From: Bacteroidetes bacterium 43-16
GTDB lineage: Bacteria > Bacteroidota > Bacteroidia > Chitinophagales > Chitinophagaceae
Length of the DNA stretch: 62,803 bases
Direction: 5' to 3'
Assembly (NCBI GenBank): GCA_001897525.1
Contig: MKTB01000007.1
Location: 168,949 to 231,751 of the forward strand
The notes below the pieces were generated by a model. That model was not told where the DNA came from, made no database searches, and saw only the letters and a list, made by a program, of their open reading frames with translations. This document shows positions 8,601 to 17,846 of the stretch, in pieces. A program made the translations under genes and the position numbers. How positions within the stretch are numbered: the first letter of the stretch is position 1; each line of letters begins with the position of its first letter.

Positions 8601-10085
8601 ATGCAAAAGACAAAACAATTTTGTTCTTACATCATACTATTGACCCTCATCGTTTTCGTCACAGGCGCAGCTTCCTGCCGTAAACTTTCCAAAACTTCCG
8701 ATAAAGGCAACCTGGCCTTTTCAGTAGACACCCTTTTATTTGACACCGTATTTACCGCAAGAGGCACCTCTACCCGCTCGGTAAAGATCATCAACCAGGA
8801 AAAAAGCAGGCTGAACATCTCTTCCATACGCCTGCAAAGAGGCGCTTCTTCCCCGTACTTCATTAATGTAAACGGAGAAAGCGGCAAAACGATCAATAAT
8901 GTAGACATTGAAGCCAATGACAGCCTGTACGTCTTCGCCTCAGTAAATATAGATCCGGGCAATGTAAATGATCCCTTTGTGGTAGAAGACCGCCTGATCG
9001 CAACCGTGGGCGACAAAGAGTTTATCCTACCCGTACTGGGATACGGACAAGATGCGATCTACATCACCGACAGCTTACTGCAATCCCAAACCTGGACCGC
9101 TGATAAACCTTATGTGATCGTCAACAATGCCTATGTAGACGAGGGCCAAACCCTGAATATACAGCCAGGCACCAGGGTCTATGTACATGCCGACTCCCGT
9201 CTATTTGTATTAGGCAGCCTCAATATCAACGGAACACGCAGCGATAGCGTAGTCTTCCAGGGCGACCGTATCGACAGGAGAGTTTATTTTGATGATGAAG
9301 ACTTCGTAAACGGTGTGGGCGGAGAATGGGGCGGTATTTACATCACCCAGAACAGCTATAACAATCATATTAATTATGCCCTGTTCAAAAATGGTGGTGC
9401 CACCACCATGCTCAACGGCGATCCCGTTATGGATGCTACCATACAGGTAGACCCCGACACCCTGCACATGGGCAATGGTAATTTCAAACTGGACATCAAG
9501 AACAGCATCGTACGCAATTCAGGAGGATACGGCATTTTCGGTTTCGGGGGCAGCATCCGGGCAGAGAACTGCCTGGTCTTTGCCAGCGCCAAGGAAAATG
9601 TAGCCCTGATCCGGGGCGGCTGGTACCGCTTTTATGGCTGTACCATAGCAGGCTATGCCTCCAGGATCAGCACCGCAACAGAGAAATACTATGGCGTAGC
9701 CGCAATCAACTTTTTCAATATCGGCAATAATCAATACGTCTTTGCTCCACTGGTCGCCGACTTCAAAAACTGTATTATCTACGGTAATGCAGCAGACGAG
9801 TTTTTTGCCAATAAAGTGGACGATGCCAGCGCTGTCGTCACCCTCGAAAATTGCCTGATCAAAAGAACAGATGCCATTGCGGCCTGGGTACAACAATCCA
9901 ACAATATCTTTAACGAAAATCCGCTATTTTTGGAAACCGATCCCAATGACCTGCATGCCAATGATTATCATGTAGAAGATGCCTCCCCTGCCAAAGCAAG
10001 AGGCATCACATTCCCGGGAATGGCCACCGTGGATATCGAAGGTACGGCAAGAACTAATCCTCCGACCATAGGTTGCTACCAATAG
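8601..10085 (+). CDS. Lipoprotein with right-handed beta-helix-like C-terminal half
   Basis: The 494-residue protein has a hydrophobic N-terminus with Cys in GAASCRK, a lipoprotein signal. Residues about 35-145 look like a beta-sandwich (FDTVFTARGTSTRSVKIINQ). The C-terminal half is a run of short strands with regularly spaced turns (LFVLGSLNINGT, AENCLVFASAKENVALIRGGWYRFYGCTIAG, ADFKNCIIYGNA) typical of parallel beta-helix proteins. Related proteins are widespread in Bacteroidota and of unknown function. It lies between fmt and a TlpA-like gene, 28 bases upstream of the latter. Confidence 0.75.
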   Translation: MQKTKQFCSYIILLTLIVFVTGAASCRKLSKTSDKGNLAFSVDTLLFDTVFTARGTSTRSVKIINQEKSRLNISSIRLQRGASSPYFINVNGESGKTINNVDIEANDSLYVFASVNIDPGNVNDPFVVEDRLIATVGDKEFILPVLGYGQDAIYITDSLLQSQTWTADKPYVIVNNAYVDEGQTLNIQPGTRVYVHADSRLFVLGSLNINGTRSDSVVFQGDRIDRRVYFDDEDFVNGVGGEWGGIYITQNSYNNHINYALFKNGGATTMLNGDPVMDATIQVDPDTLHMGNGNFKLDIKNSIVRNSGGYGIFGFGGSIRAENCLVFASAKENVALIRGGWYRFYGCTIAGYASRISTATEKYYGVAAINFFNIGNNQYVFAPLVADFKNCIIYGNAADEFFANKVDDASAVVTLENCLIKRTDAIAAWVQQSNNIFNENPLFLETDPNDLHANDYHVEDASPAKARGITFPGMATVDIEGTARTNPPTIGCYQ

Positions 10086-10113
10086 TTGTTTATTTTTTTT
10101 AAAGCTATTAAAG

Positions 10114-10662
10114 ATGAAGAAAACCCTTTTTGCCCTTTTACTGGCCGGTGCATCCACCTTTGCCCAGGCTCAAAATCCTAAAATAACCGTAGGCACACAA
10201 GCCCCGGAACTCCTGTTCAGTAACCCGGCAGGAAAAGAGATCAGCCTAAAACAGATCAACAGCAAGAAGTATATCCTTATCGACTTCTGGGCAAGCTGGT
10301 GCGGCCCCTGCCGCAGGGCCAACCCCGGACTGGTGAAGTTCTACAAGACCTATGCCCATAAAAAATTTACCGGAGCCAAAAAAGGCTTTGACATACTCAG
10401 CGTCTCTTTAGATAAAGATAAAGATGCCTGGGTGGCCGCTATACAAAAAGACAGCCTCTACTGGAGCAACCACATGAGCGACCTCAAAGGCTGGAACTCA
10501 GAAGCTGCCCAAACATATGCAGTACAATACATACCACAGGCATTTTTGCTGGACCCCAACGGGAAAGTGATCGGCGCTTACATGACCGCCGACCAGGCCA
10601 TACCAGACATAGAAAAGCTGGTAGACAACAAAAAACGTAAAAAGTTCCTGGGCATTTTCTAA
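10114..10662 (+). CDS. TlpA-like thioredoxin-fold protein, exported
   Basis: The 182-residue protein has a signal peptide (KKTLFALLLAGASTFAQAQ) and a TlpA/AhpC-type thioredoxin domain with active site WASWCGPC at about residues 57-64. The downstream cis-Pro region is IPQAFLLDPNGKVIG. Such proteins reduce or exchange disulfides in the periplasm and are numerous in Bacteroidota. It follows the beta-helix lipoprotein by 28 bases and precedes gmk by 16, so it may be in one transcript with both. Confidence 0.87.
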   Translation: MKKTLFALLLAGASTFAQAQNPKITVGTQAPELLFSNPAGKEISLKQINSKKYILIDFWASWCGPCRRANPGLVKFYKTYAHKKFTGAKKGFDILSVSLDKDKDAWVAAIQKDSLYWSNHMSDLKGWNSEAAQTYAVQYIPQAFLLDPNGKVIGAYMTADQAIPDIEKLVDNKKRKKFLGIF

Positions 10663-10678
10663 TTTTGGCAAAAACAGT

Positions 10679-11251
10679 TTGGCTTTGAATAAAATACTGA
10701 TCATTACTGCACCTTCCGGTGCAGGAAAATCGACCATCACAAAAAGATTATTACAACAATTTCCCCGGATCAGGTTTTCCATCTCTGCCTGCACCCGCGC
10801 CCCCAGGGGCCAGGAACAGGATGGCGTAGACTACTACTTTATGTCCGTAGCCGATTTTCAACACAAGATCGACAATAATGACTTTGTAGAATGGGAAATG
10901 GTTTACGAAGGCAAATATTACGGCACCCTGAAAACAGAACTGGAGCGCATCTGGAAGCAGGATGAATTACCCCTGTTTGACATCGACGTGAAAGGCGCAC
11001 TTAAAGTAAAAGAACTTTACGGGGCCAATGCCGTATCCATATTCATTAAAGCGCCCAGCATAGATATCTTAAGAGCAAGGCTAGAGTCAAGGAATACAGA
11101 CAGCCCCGAAGCCATAGCAGAAAGAGTCAATAAAGCAAGTGTAGAAACTACATTTGCAGAACAGTTTGACCACATCGTAGTCAATGACGATTTAGAAGAA
11201 GCCGTCCATAAAATAAGCACAATAGTACAATCCATTTGTTCTAATTCCTGA
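10679..11251 (+). CDS. gmk: Guanylate kinase
   Basis: The 190-residue enzyme phosphorylates GMP to GDP. The Walker A loop APSGAGKST lies at residues 11-19, then FSISACTRAPRGQEQDGVDYYF (GMP-binding Ser, Arg, Tyr), VEWEMVYEGKYYGT and FDIDVKGAL. The start is a TTG at 10679; a second in-frame TTG at 10685 would remove two residues, and there is no ATG before the P-loop. It ends 5 bases before the TerC gene, suggesting co-transcription. Confidence 0.93.
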   Translation: MALNKILIITAPSGAGKSTITKRLLQQFPRIRFSISACTRAPRGQEQDGVDYYFMSVADFQHKIDNNDFVEWEMVYEGKYYGTLKTELERIWKQDELPLFDIDVKGALKVKELYGANAVSIFIKAPSIDILRARLESRNTDSPEAIAERVNKASVETTFAEQFDHIVVNDDLEEAVHKISTIVQSICSNS

Positions 11252-11256
11252 AAACT

Positions 11257-12063
11257 ATGAATCTCGAAGAAAGTATTGCCCACCTCAATTTTGCCGATCC
11301 GCAAATGTGGATCAGCCTGCTGACCCTTACCTTCCTGGAGATCGTACTGGGTGTAGACAATATTATCTTCATCTCCATCATTTCAGATAAGCTGCCGAAG
11401 CACCAACAGCGCATGGCCCGGAATATAGGCTTAGGCGCAGCCATGCTGTTCCGGGTGTGTTTACTCTTAATGATCAACTGGATCATCGGGCTTAAAGACC
11501 CGGTGATGACCATCGGCTGGTTTACCGATGATACAGGGGCCGCATTAGCCTTATCCTGGAAAGACATCATCCTCTTATGTGGTGGTATCTTCTTAGTGGG
11601 CAAAAGCACCCTTGAGATCCACCATAAAATGCAACAGGCCGCACAACCCGCAGCAGAAGAAAAGAAAGTGAGCGGAGTTGTGGGCAGAGCCCTGATGGCC
11701 GTTATCCTGCAGATCATCTTAGTAGATGCCATCTTCTCCTTAGACTCCATCCTTACCGCCGTAGGCCTGGTCGATAATGTAGCCATCATGATCATAGCCG
11801 TCATTATTTCCATGATCATTATGATGATATTTGCCGGAGCAGTAGCCAGGATCATTAATACACACCCTACCCTGCAAATGCTGGCATTAAGCTTCCTGGT
11901 AGTAATAGGCGTTATCCTGGTAGCAGAAGGTATCCATCAGCATGTGAGCAAAAACATCATCTACTCCTGCCTGGCCTTCAGCCTTGTGGTTGAATTATTG
12001 AACATCAAGCTGCGTAAAAAACAAGATGCAGCAAATACTCCTAAATCAGACAGCCCCCTTTAA
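11257..12063 (+). CDS. TerC family integral membrane protein
   Basis: The 268-residue protein has about seven membrane segments with the conserved TerC acidic motifs: FLEIVLGVDNIIFISII near residue 30 and ILVDAIFSLDSILTAVGLVD near residue 165. TerC/Alx proteins are linked to tellurite resistance and metal, especially manganese, export. The ligand here is unproven. It lies 5 bases after gmk and is followed by a long two-part hairpin. Confidence 0.9.
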   Translation: MNLEESIAHLNFADPQMWISLLTLTFLEIVLGVDNIIFISIISDKLPKHQQRMARNIGLGAAMLFRVCLLLMINWIIGLKDPVMTIGWFTDDTGAALALSWKDIILLCGGIFLVGKSTLEIHHKMQQAAQPAAEEKKVSGVVGRALMAVILQIILVDAIFSLDSILTAVGLVDNVAIMIIAVIISMIIMMIFAGAVARIINTHPTLQMLALSFLVVIGVILVAEGIHQHVSKNIIYSCLAFSLVVELLNIKLRKKQDAANTPKSDSPL

Positions 12064-12077
12064 AGGCTTATAAAAAA

Positions 12078-12124
12078 TCCGCCTGCGGTCACATTTCGAC
12101 AAGCTAAATGTGACAACAGGCGGA
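12078..12124. terminator. Long two-segment hairpin between convergent genes
   Basis: TCCGCCTG (12078-12085) pairs with CAGGCGGA (12117-12124) and GTCACATTT (12088-12096) with AAATGTGAC (12106-12114). Each strand has a 2-base internal bulge and the loop is CGACAAGCT. It sits between the convergent TerC and spermidine-synthase-like genes and may serve both as terminator. The minus strand after the stem is not especially T-rich. Confidence 0.6.
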
Positions 12125-12161
12125 CTATAAAAAGACCATTTTCTTTTCCGGCAGTAGCCGA

Positions 12162-12848
12162 TTAACTTTTCGCAGGCAGTATATAGATACTGTTCTGCTC
12201 TTTTTCGAGCCGGTCAAAAACCCTGAACTCATCCGTAAGGATCTGCTCGAACCTTTGCTTTTGCGTATCGTTTTCAAACATCATATTCATCACCACGGCA
12301 GACTGCTCCTTCAGTACATTCTTTACCCCATGCAGGAAGCCTTCGCTCAAGATCTCATCAGGCACTTTATCTTCCTCAAACACATCAATACACACCAGGT
12401 CATACCTTTTGCCGGGAGCTTTTTGAATGAAAGCTACCGCATCAGCCTGTGTATATTCCCCCTTCACATTAGGAAAGAAGTCCATCACAGAAGAGCAGGT
12501 CTCCAGGATCGGCCGGCTGATGTCTACAAAATGCATCTGCCACTGCTTCGCCGGGAATTTATCATGCAACATCATACCCACACTACCAATACCGGCACCC
12601 AATACCAGCACATTCTCTGATTCAGACAGGCGGGTCTTCATTTTACTGAAAGCCATCTTAAAAGGAAAATACTCCGTCCCGTCAGAATACAACACACGGC
12701 CATACTGTAGCTTGAACTGCTTTTTATAGAGAAATAGCTTTATACTACGCTTGTCGTCCACCTTTACTTTTTTCAATCTTAAAGGCACTATCCTGCTGAG
12801 ATAGCAGAGCAACCTTCCCGATCCGAAAACACCTTTCTTCATCAACAT
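12162..12848 (-). CDS. Spermidine-synthase-like SAM-fold protein
   Basis: From ATG 12848 the protein has 228 residues. It has the class I methyltransferase/spermidine synthase fold: a GTEYFPFKMAF entry segment, motif I NVLVLGAGIGSVGMML, an acidic strand end MHFVDISRPIL, TQADAVAFIQ and LVCIDVFEEDKVPDE. The aminopropyl-donor site is not clearly conserved, so a polyamine role is only one option. An in-frame TTG at 12878 would add ten residues but lies inside a TAATTTTG promoter box, so the internal ATG is the better start. Confidence 0.75.
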   Translation of the reverse strand: MLMKKGVFGSGRLLCYLSRIVPLRLKKVKVDDKRSIKLFLYKKQFKLQYGRVLYSDGTEYFPFKMAFSKMKTRLSESENVLVLGAGIGSVGMMLHDKFPAKQWQMHFVDISRPILETCSSVMDFFPNVKGEYTQADAVAFIQKAPGKRYDLVCIDVFEEDKVPDEILSEGFLHGVKNVLKEQSAVVMNMMFENDTQKQRFEQILTDEFRVFDRLEKEQNSIYILPAKS

Positions 12849-12875
12849 CTTTTTGAATAAATCAGAAAAAAGACA

Positions 12876-12883
12876 CAAAATTA
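12876..12883 (-). promoter_or_regulatory. -7 promoter box that decides the start
   Basis: TAATTTTG on the minus strand fits TAnnTTTG. It covers the TTG at 12878, so transcription should start downstream of that codon. The ATG at 12848 then has a leader of about 20 bases. Confidence 0.5.
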
Positions 12884-13020
12884 ATACTATTATCAGTTAC
12901 AATAACCTAAGAAAAACAAAAAAGCAGTATGCAATAAACAAAATGTTTTAATCAACAGGATCTAAACTTTTTTGTCTAATTTGCTACTCAAAATAAGTCC
13001 TCATCCATAGCAGCATAATA

Positions 13021-14034
13021 GTGAGATCCACCATAAAAAACAGTATTATCATCAGCCTCATCAGTGCAGGCTCCCTTTATCTGGCCGCCTGTGGCCTGGG
13101 CAATAATGTAGCCAAAGATGGCAAGCTACATATCCCTACCAACGCCAGCTTTGAGCAAATCGTAGATTCCCTAAAACCCCTGCTGAAAGATGCCGAAAGC
13201 TTCCGGAAATTTGCCCAAAACAAAGACCTGGGAAAACGTTTCTATTCCGGCCGCTATTCCATCAAAGCCGGGATGAACAATAAAGAGATCGTGCAAATGA
13301 TCCAGGAAGGCAAGCAGGATGAAATCTCCATCAGGATAGGCAACTATGCCAGCATCATTGAACTGGCAGGAAAACTGGGCCATATTTTAGAAGCAGACTC
13401 GGCCCAGATCCTTGAAGCCATCGTCAATGCTGAGTTTACAAAGAACATTGATACAGCCAAAAAACTATACTTCTTTTTACCCAATACCTATAATTTCCAC
13501 TGGAATACCTCCGGTCAGCAATTTGCCGATAAGATGTTTAAAGAATACCAGAAATTCTGGACCCCGGAACGCTTACAACTGGCACAGTCTGCAAAGATGT
13601 CGCCCCTGGAAGTGACCACCCTGGCCTCCATCGTACAACTGGAATCGTTTAAAGCAGATGAACAGGCAAGAGTAGCCGCCCTTTACCTCAACCGCTTGAA
13701 GATAGGAATGAAGCTGGATGCCGACCCCACTATTGTATTCCTCAAAAAAATGCAGCAGGGCTTTACCCAGAAAGTTTCCAGGGTTTACTACAAAGACCTG
13801 GCGATTCCCTCGCCCTACAATACCTATATCAATAAAGGCTTACCTCCGGGACCTATATGTATGCCCAATCCTTCTGCGATAGATGCAGTACTGAAACCCG
13901 AAAAGCATGACTATATCTATTTCGTGGCCGATACCGCAAGGCCGGGCTACCACCTCTTTGCCAAAACACTGGCAGAGCAGGAAGTAAATGCTGCCGCCTA
14001 CCGGGCCTGGGCCAACAAAAACAATGTAAAATAA
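13021..14034 (+). CDS. mltG: Endolytic murein transglycosylase MltG
   Basis: The 337-residue protein matches MltG/YceG, which cleaves nascent glycan strands and helps terminate peptidoglycan polymerisation. The catalytic region reads TTLASIVQLESFKADEQARVAALYLNRL, with the family's second, catalytic Glu kept (about residue 208) while the first Glu of VEKE is Gln. Then come MKLDADPTIVF and LPPGPICMPNPSAIDAVLKP. The start is GTG; no ATG is available before the conserved domain. The N-terminal hydrophobic segment ends YLAACGLG, so the protein may be lipidated instead of having a plain membrane anchor. It ends 7 bases before the oxidase gene. Confidence 0.9.
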   Translation: MRSTIKNSIIISLISAGSLYLAACGLGNNVAKDGKLHIPTNASFEQIVDSLKPLLKDAESFRKFAQNKDLGKRFYSGRYSIKAGMNNKEIVQMIQEGKQDEISIRIGNYASIIELAGKLGHILEADSAQILEAIVNAEFTKNIDTAKKLYFFLPNTYNFHWNTSGQQFADKMFKEYQKFWTPERLQLAQSAKMSPLEVTTLASIVQLESFKADEQARVAALYLNRLKIGMKLDADPTIVFLKKMQQGFTQKVSRVYYKDLAIPSPYNTYINKGLPPGPICMPNPSAIDAVLKPEKHDYIYFVADTARPGYHLFAKTLAEQEVNAAAYRAWANKNNVK

Positions 14035-14041
14035 ACTAAGG

Positions 14042-15553
14042 ATGAAAACATACAGCAAAAGAGAATTTCTGAAAATAATGGGCCTGGGCCTCGCCTTCTT
14101 ACCCTTTATCTCCCTCTATACAGCCTGTAGTGGCAGTAACCAGTCAGAGCAGAAAGGTGAAGCATCAGACAAGGAACCCGGCACCGCCCCACAGGCGGCA
14201 AAGAGCAGCCAGGAAGAAAAGGATTTAGACATTACTAAGGCCAGCCCCGACGATGTCATTTTGCTGAAAAGAACCGATGAACAATTTACCGGCCTGAATA
14301 AAGGCTTCAATGGCAGGATCAAAAAACTACCCCTTTACATAGCACTGTGCAAAACCACCCTCGGCGTTCAATATGCCGTAGCCCATGCCCAAAAAGAAAA
14401 ACTACCCGTAGCCGTAAAAAGTGGCGGACACAGCTTTGAAGGCTTTTCCAGCAACGATGGCGGGCTGGTGATCAACCTTTCCCAGATGAAAGGAGTAAGC
14501 TGGGGCGACCAATTGCAGGTGAGCCTGCAGCCCGGCTGCCTACTACAGGAGGTACAGGCAGCCCTCTTTTCCAAACAAAGACTGATCCCTACAGGAAGCT
14601 GCGGTACCGTAGGCATTGCAGGCCTTACCCTGGGCGGCGGCTACGGATTTTTCAGCAGGAAGTATGGACTTACCTGCGACAACCTGGTCGATGTAGAATT
14701 TGTAGACGGCAAAGGGCAGGTACACTCCGCGGCAGACAATAAAGACTTGTTCTGGGCACTGAGAGGTGGCGGCAACGGCAACTTTGGCGTAGCCACTAAA
14801 TTTGTGTTTAAAACAGAAGATATGCCTGCCACCTTTCATGCGCAGGTACTTAAATTCCGCAAACTGGATGCCACCCGGTTTACAGAAGCTATACAGACCT
14901 GGTTCTCGGTGAGCCAAACCCTTAACCCCGAAGACTTTTGTGCCTTTGTGCTCAACGGCAGCACCCTCACCATCCTGGCCACTACCTTCGGCAATAAAAG
15001 CAAGCTGGAGCAAAACGTAGCCCCGCTCGTAAGCATTGCAGACAGCGCTACCAACAGCAGCACAGACCTGCCCCAGGCCATGAAAAGATACTATGGCCGC
15101 AAAGGCCCTATCCTGTTTAAAAATGCATCGGCAGGCCTTTACAAGTCCTATGAAGACATAGCCGCTATTGCACCGCAGATATTTGAAAAAGTAGTTGCGG
15201 CCAAAGGTATGATCTACCAGATCAATACCCTGGGAGGAGCGATCAATGACAAAGCCTTTGAAAGCGCCTCCTGCTATCCCCACCGTGCCCTGCCTTACCT
15301 CAGCGAGCTGCAGGCCTACTGGGACAACCCGGCACAGGAAGCCGGCTTATTAAAAGCCTTTGAAGACATCCAGGGACTCATCAGGAAGCAAGGCGTTACC
15401 GCACAATACCGCAATTATCCCGACATTAATTTCCCGGACTGGCAGCAGGCCTACTATGGCAACAATTATGAAAAACTGCAAAAGGTCAAACAAGCACTGG
15501 ACCCCGACAACCTGTTTCAATACCCGCAAAGTATCGCTGCCAAAAATGCGTAG
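14042..15553 (+). CDS. FAD-linked oxidase, berberine-bridge type, exported
   Basis: The 503-residue protein has a signal segment (KREFLKIMGLGLAFLPFISLYTACSGS). The hydrophobic core and TACS suggest a lipoprotein; KR replaces the twin Arg of a classical Tat motif. The PCMH-type FAD domain holds VAVKSGGHSFEGFSSNDGG (the His often bears covalent FAD), TVGIAGLTLGGGYG and RGGGNGNFGVATKF. The C-terminal BBE segment reads YYGNNYEKLQKVKQALDPDNLF. Members oxidise sugars or plant-type alcohols; the substrate is unknown. It overlaps the nuclease gene by 8 bases. Confidence 0.87.
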   Translation: MKTYSKREFLKIMGLGLAFLPFISLYTACSGSNQSEQKGEASDKEPGTAPQAAKSSQEEKDLDITKASPDDVILLKRTDEQFTGLNKGFNGRIKKLPLYIALCKTTLGVQYAVAHAQKEKLPVAVKSGGHSFEGFSSNDGGLVINLSQMKGVSWGDQLQVSLQPGCLLQEVQAALFSKQRLIPTGSCGTVGIAGLTLGGGYGFFSRKYGLTCDNLVDVEFVDGKGQVHSAADNKDLFWALRGGGNGNFGVATKFVFKTEDMPATFHAQVLKFRKLDATRFTEAIQTWFSVSQTLNPEDFCAFVLNGSTLTILATTFGNKSKLEQNVAPLVSIADSATNSSTDLPQAMKRYYGRKGPILFKNASAGLYKSYEDIAAIAPQIFEKVVAAKGMIYQINTLGGAINDKAFESASCYPHRALPYLSELQAYWDNPAQEAGLLKAFEDIQGLIRKQGVTAQYRNYPDINFPDWQQAYYGNNYEKLQKVKQALDPDNLFQYPQSIAAKNA

Positions 15554-16145
15554 ACTCCTGTTCAGCCTGCTGCTGATCGCCTGTATCAGTATGCAGCCAA
15601 ATGTAGTACAGGCACAGCAAACCCAGGTAGCACAAAGCATTCCGCTTAAGGTCAACAAGATATATAAAGGTAAAAGTATTAAAGTCGACGATGGAGATAC
15701 CTTTACCTTTTTAAGCAAGAGTAAAACACCCTATAAGATAAGACTGGATGGCATAGATGCCCCGGAAAAGGGTATGCCCTATGCTAAAAAAGCCAAAGAA
15801 TACCTGGCAGCGCTCCTGCTCTGCCAGGACATAGAGATCAGGATAGTATCCATAGACCGCTATGGCAGGTATATTGCTAAAGTAAGCTGTGCCCATAAAG
15901 ACCTAAGCCTGGTCATGCTGGAAGCAGGCTATGCCTGGCATTACAAGCAATACAACCAGGAAGCTTCGCTGGCCACAGCAGCAGAAAAAGCCCGGCAGCA
16001 GCAAACAGGTCTATGGCAGGAAAAAGCGCCATTAGCCCCATGGACGGTAAGGGCCTACCGCAGGGCCGGCTATTCTGATCTTGAATTCCAAAAACTCAGG
16101 AAACAAAACAGTCCCGAGATCCGCAGGTTTATAGAAGCTATTTAG
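15546..16145 (+). CDS. Exported thermonuclease-family (SNase) nuclease
   Basis: The start is ATG 15546, overlapping the oxidase stop by 8 bases (ATGCGTAG), and gives 199 residues with a signal peptide RRLLFSLLLIACISMQ ending near VQAQ. The SNase core shows VDDGDTFTF (metal-binding Asp), IRLDGIDAPE (catalytic Arg and Glu) and DRYGRYIAKV (second catalytic Arg). It should cut DNA and RNA in or outside the periplasm. A longer frame from 15360 lies within the oxidase gene and was not used. It converges on the TPR lipoprotein with an 8-base overlap. Confidence 0.9.
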   Translation: MRRLLFSLLLIACISMQPNVVQAQQTQVAQSIPLKVNKIYKGKSIKVDDGDTFTFLSKSKTPYKIRLDGIDAPEKGMPYAKKAKEYLAALLLCQDIEIRIVSIDRYGRYIAKVSCAHKDLSLVMLEAGYAWHYKQYNQEASLATAAEKARQQQTGLWQEKAPLAPWTVRAYRRAGYSDLEFQKLRKQNSPEIRRFIEAI

Positions 16146-17145
16146 CCTTCAACTGAGCAATGGCCGCTTTAGCGCCTTCATGCCTGCTGTTAAAGACCAA
16201 AGCCTGGTCAAAGAAGTTTGCGGCCAGCTCTTTATTTCCTTTCTTAAGATAAATCAGGCCTTTGCCGTAATAAGCTTCCGCATTGGCCGGGGCCACCTCT
16301 GTAGCGATCTGGAACTGACGGTCTGCCTTATCAATACTATCTTCTGCCAGCAGGAGAGTACCATAATCCAGGTAAGCTTTTACAAAGTCTTTATCTACCA
16401 TCACAGCTTTTACAAAATACTGTTTTGCCTTGCCCACATCGCCTGCAGACTGGTAATATTTACCCATATCAAAATAGGGATTAGCATTCAAAGTATCCAG
16501 TTGAAACAGTCTTTCATACCAGACCAGAGCCTCTTTCTGTTTAGACGCGCTGTAGAGATCTGCCAGCTGGTATAATCCGTCATAAAATTTCGGGGCAGCT
16601 TCCGTTAAAGTTTTGGCATAAGCTATAGCAGCAGCGGTATCCTTTTCCGCCGCCTTGATCTTAGAGGCATTCAGCAGGATGTAGGGGTTGCGCGGCTTCG
16701 AGGCCAACAGGACCTGTACGATCTGGTCTGCATCTTTTGTATTCCCCCCGGCCAGGTAAGCCTCCGACTCCATCAGTATATAATTGGTATCAGTAGGTGC
16801 CTGTTGTTTTAAGATACGTATATGTGTCAATGCCTGCTCAGACAGCTTTTGATCAATGAGCAGAGCAGCTAATGATTCGCGGAAAGTCGTGTTTTTTCCA
16901 TCCAGTCTCACCGCAGTTTCCAGGTCCTTTTGAGTGAGCTCCGGGAGTTCAAGCCGGTTCAGCATCTCCGCCCTTTGAAAATAAAGGTTTGCATTGGTAG
17001 AATCCTGTGCTATGGCTTCTGTATAAGGCCTGATCACGGGATTCAATAATGCAGGATGCACCTCCTGCTGCTCTTCTTCCTGCTCCGGTGAACTACAGGC
17101 AATCAAAAAAAACAGGGGTAAAATAAAAAAGAATTTGCTGCTCAT
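16138..17145 (-). CDS. TPR lipoprotein
   Basis: The 335-residue protein has a lipoprotein signal (FFFILPLFFLIACSSPEQ) and at least seven tetratricopeptide-like helix pairs, for instance NLYFQRAEMLNRLELPELTQ, PYFDMGKYYQSAGDVGKAKQYF and AEAYYGKGLIYLKKGNKELA. TPR arrays bind partner proteins. A PilW/PilF-like or BamD-like scaffold is possible, but no context supports a specific partner. It is convergent with the nuclease and divergent from nothing close. Confidence 0.82.
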   Translation of the reverse strand: MSSKFFFILPLFFLIACSSPEQEEEQQEVHPALLNPVIRPYTEAIAQDSTNANLYFQRAEMLNRLELPELTQKDLETAVRLDGKNTTFRESLAALLIDQKLSEQALTHIRILKQQAPTDTNYILMESEAYLAGGNTKDADQIVQVLLASKPRNPYILLNASKIKAAEKDTAAAIAYAKTLTEAAPKFYDGLYQLADLYSASKQKEALVWYERLFQLDTLNANPYFDMGKYYQSAGDVGKAKQYFVKAVMVDKDFVKAYLDYGTLLLAEDSIDKADRQFQIATEVAPANAEAYYGKGLIYLKKGNKELAANFFDQALVFNSRHEGAKAAIAQLKAK

Positions 17146-17212
17146 CTCTCAAAATTGAAAGACAAAAGAACAAATTCTATTTTTCCTAAAAAAATAAATT
17201 AGCTAAGCCACC

Positions 17213-17680
17213 CTAAACGGTCTGGTTCTTAATAAAGCTTTTTATATTACCAATATAGCCATAATAGCCGGATTGCAGTCTCATCCTGAAAATAATAAAA
17301 GCAATTGCAGCAAGTACTAAAACACCTATTGCTACTAATGGAGATTGCTCCGGGTAAGTCAGTCTTAAGTAAACCCCGATCAAAGCCAGTAAGAAAATAG
17401 ACCCCAATGCGAGATAAAGTCCGCCTACGTCTATTCTCCTGGGCTTGGCGCTGATGTGAATTTGTGTTCCATTCCCGTTAGTCTCTGTGGTAATATGTGT
17501 TATAGGGACCAGCCTGGATCGTTCATCATTCTCGGTATGAGGAATGACTTTTATGATACCTTCTGATTCTTTAAATTCGAAATCTAATTCTTTAATCTGA
17601 ACATGTTTACCTACCAAAGCCTCTTTCACTTGTCCAGTATTCATTTTACTCGAAAGTCTTGAAGTTGTATTAAAGAGCAT
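17213..17680 (-). CDS. Small membrane protein, two C-terminal membrane segments
   Basis: The 155-residue protein has a soluble, charged N-terminal part of about 80 residues (QIKELDFEFKESEGIIKVIPH; THITTETNGNGTQIHIS) and two hydrophobic segments (LYLALGSIFLLALIGVYL and PLVAIGVLVLAAIAFIIF). I do not recognise the family. An internal ATG at 17644 (MNTGQVKEAL) is an equally good start and would remove 12 residues. It is divergent from the subtilase at 17847. Confidence 0.55.
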   Translation of the reverse strand: MLFNTTSRLSSKMNTGQVKEALVGKHVQIKELDFEFKESEGIIKVIPHTENDERSRLVPITHITTETNGNGTQIHISAKPRRIDVGGLYLALGSIFLLALIGVYLRLTYPEQSPLVAIGVLVLAAIAFIIFRMRLQSGYYGYIGNIKSFIKNQTV

Positions 17681-17846
17681 ACTGACGTTTTTTTTAAGGG
17701 TTAATGGATCTGTTGTTTCTCACTCAAATTTAATATTAAAAAATATCAATTGCAAGGAACTATAAACTTTTATTTTAATACATATCTATTTTTTGCATTA
17801 ACCTTACAAACTAGATATCTTTACCATATTAAACAGAATTGTTAAG

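Noticed and set aside
14042-14130. Classical Tat signal on the FAD oxidase
   Set aside because: The motif has SKREFLK without twin Arg, and a lipobox-like TACS follows; lipoprotein export is at least as likely.
15360-15545. N-terminal extension of the nuclease
   Set aside because: It lies inside the oxidase gene in another frame; the signal peptide begins at ATG 15546.
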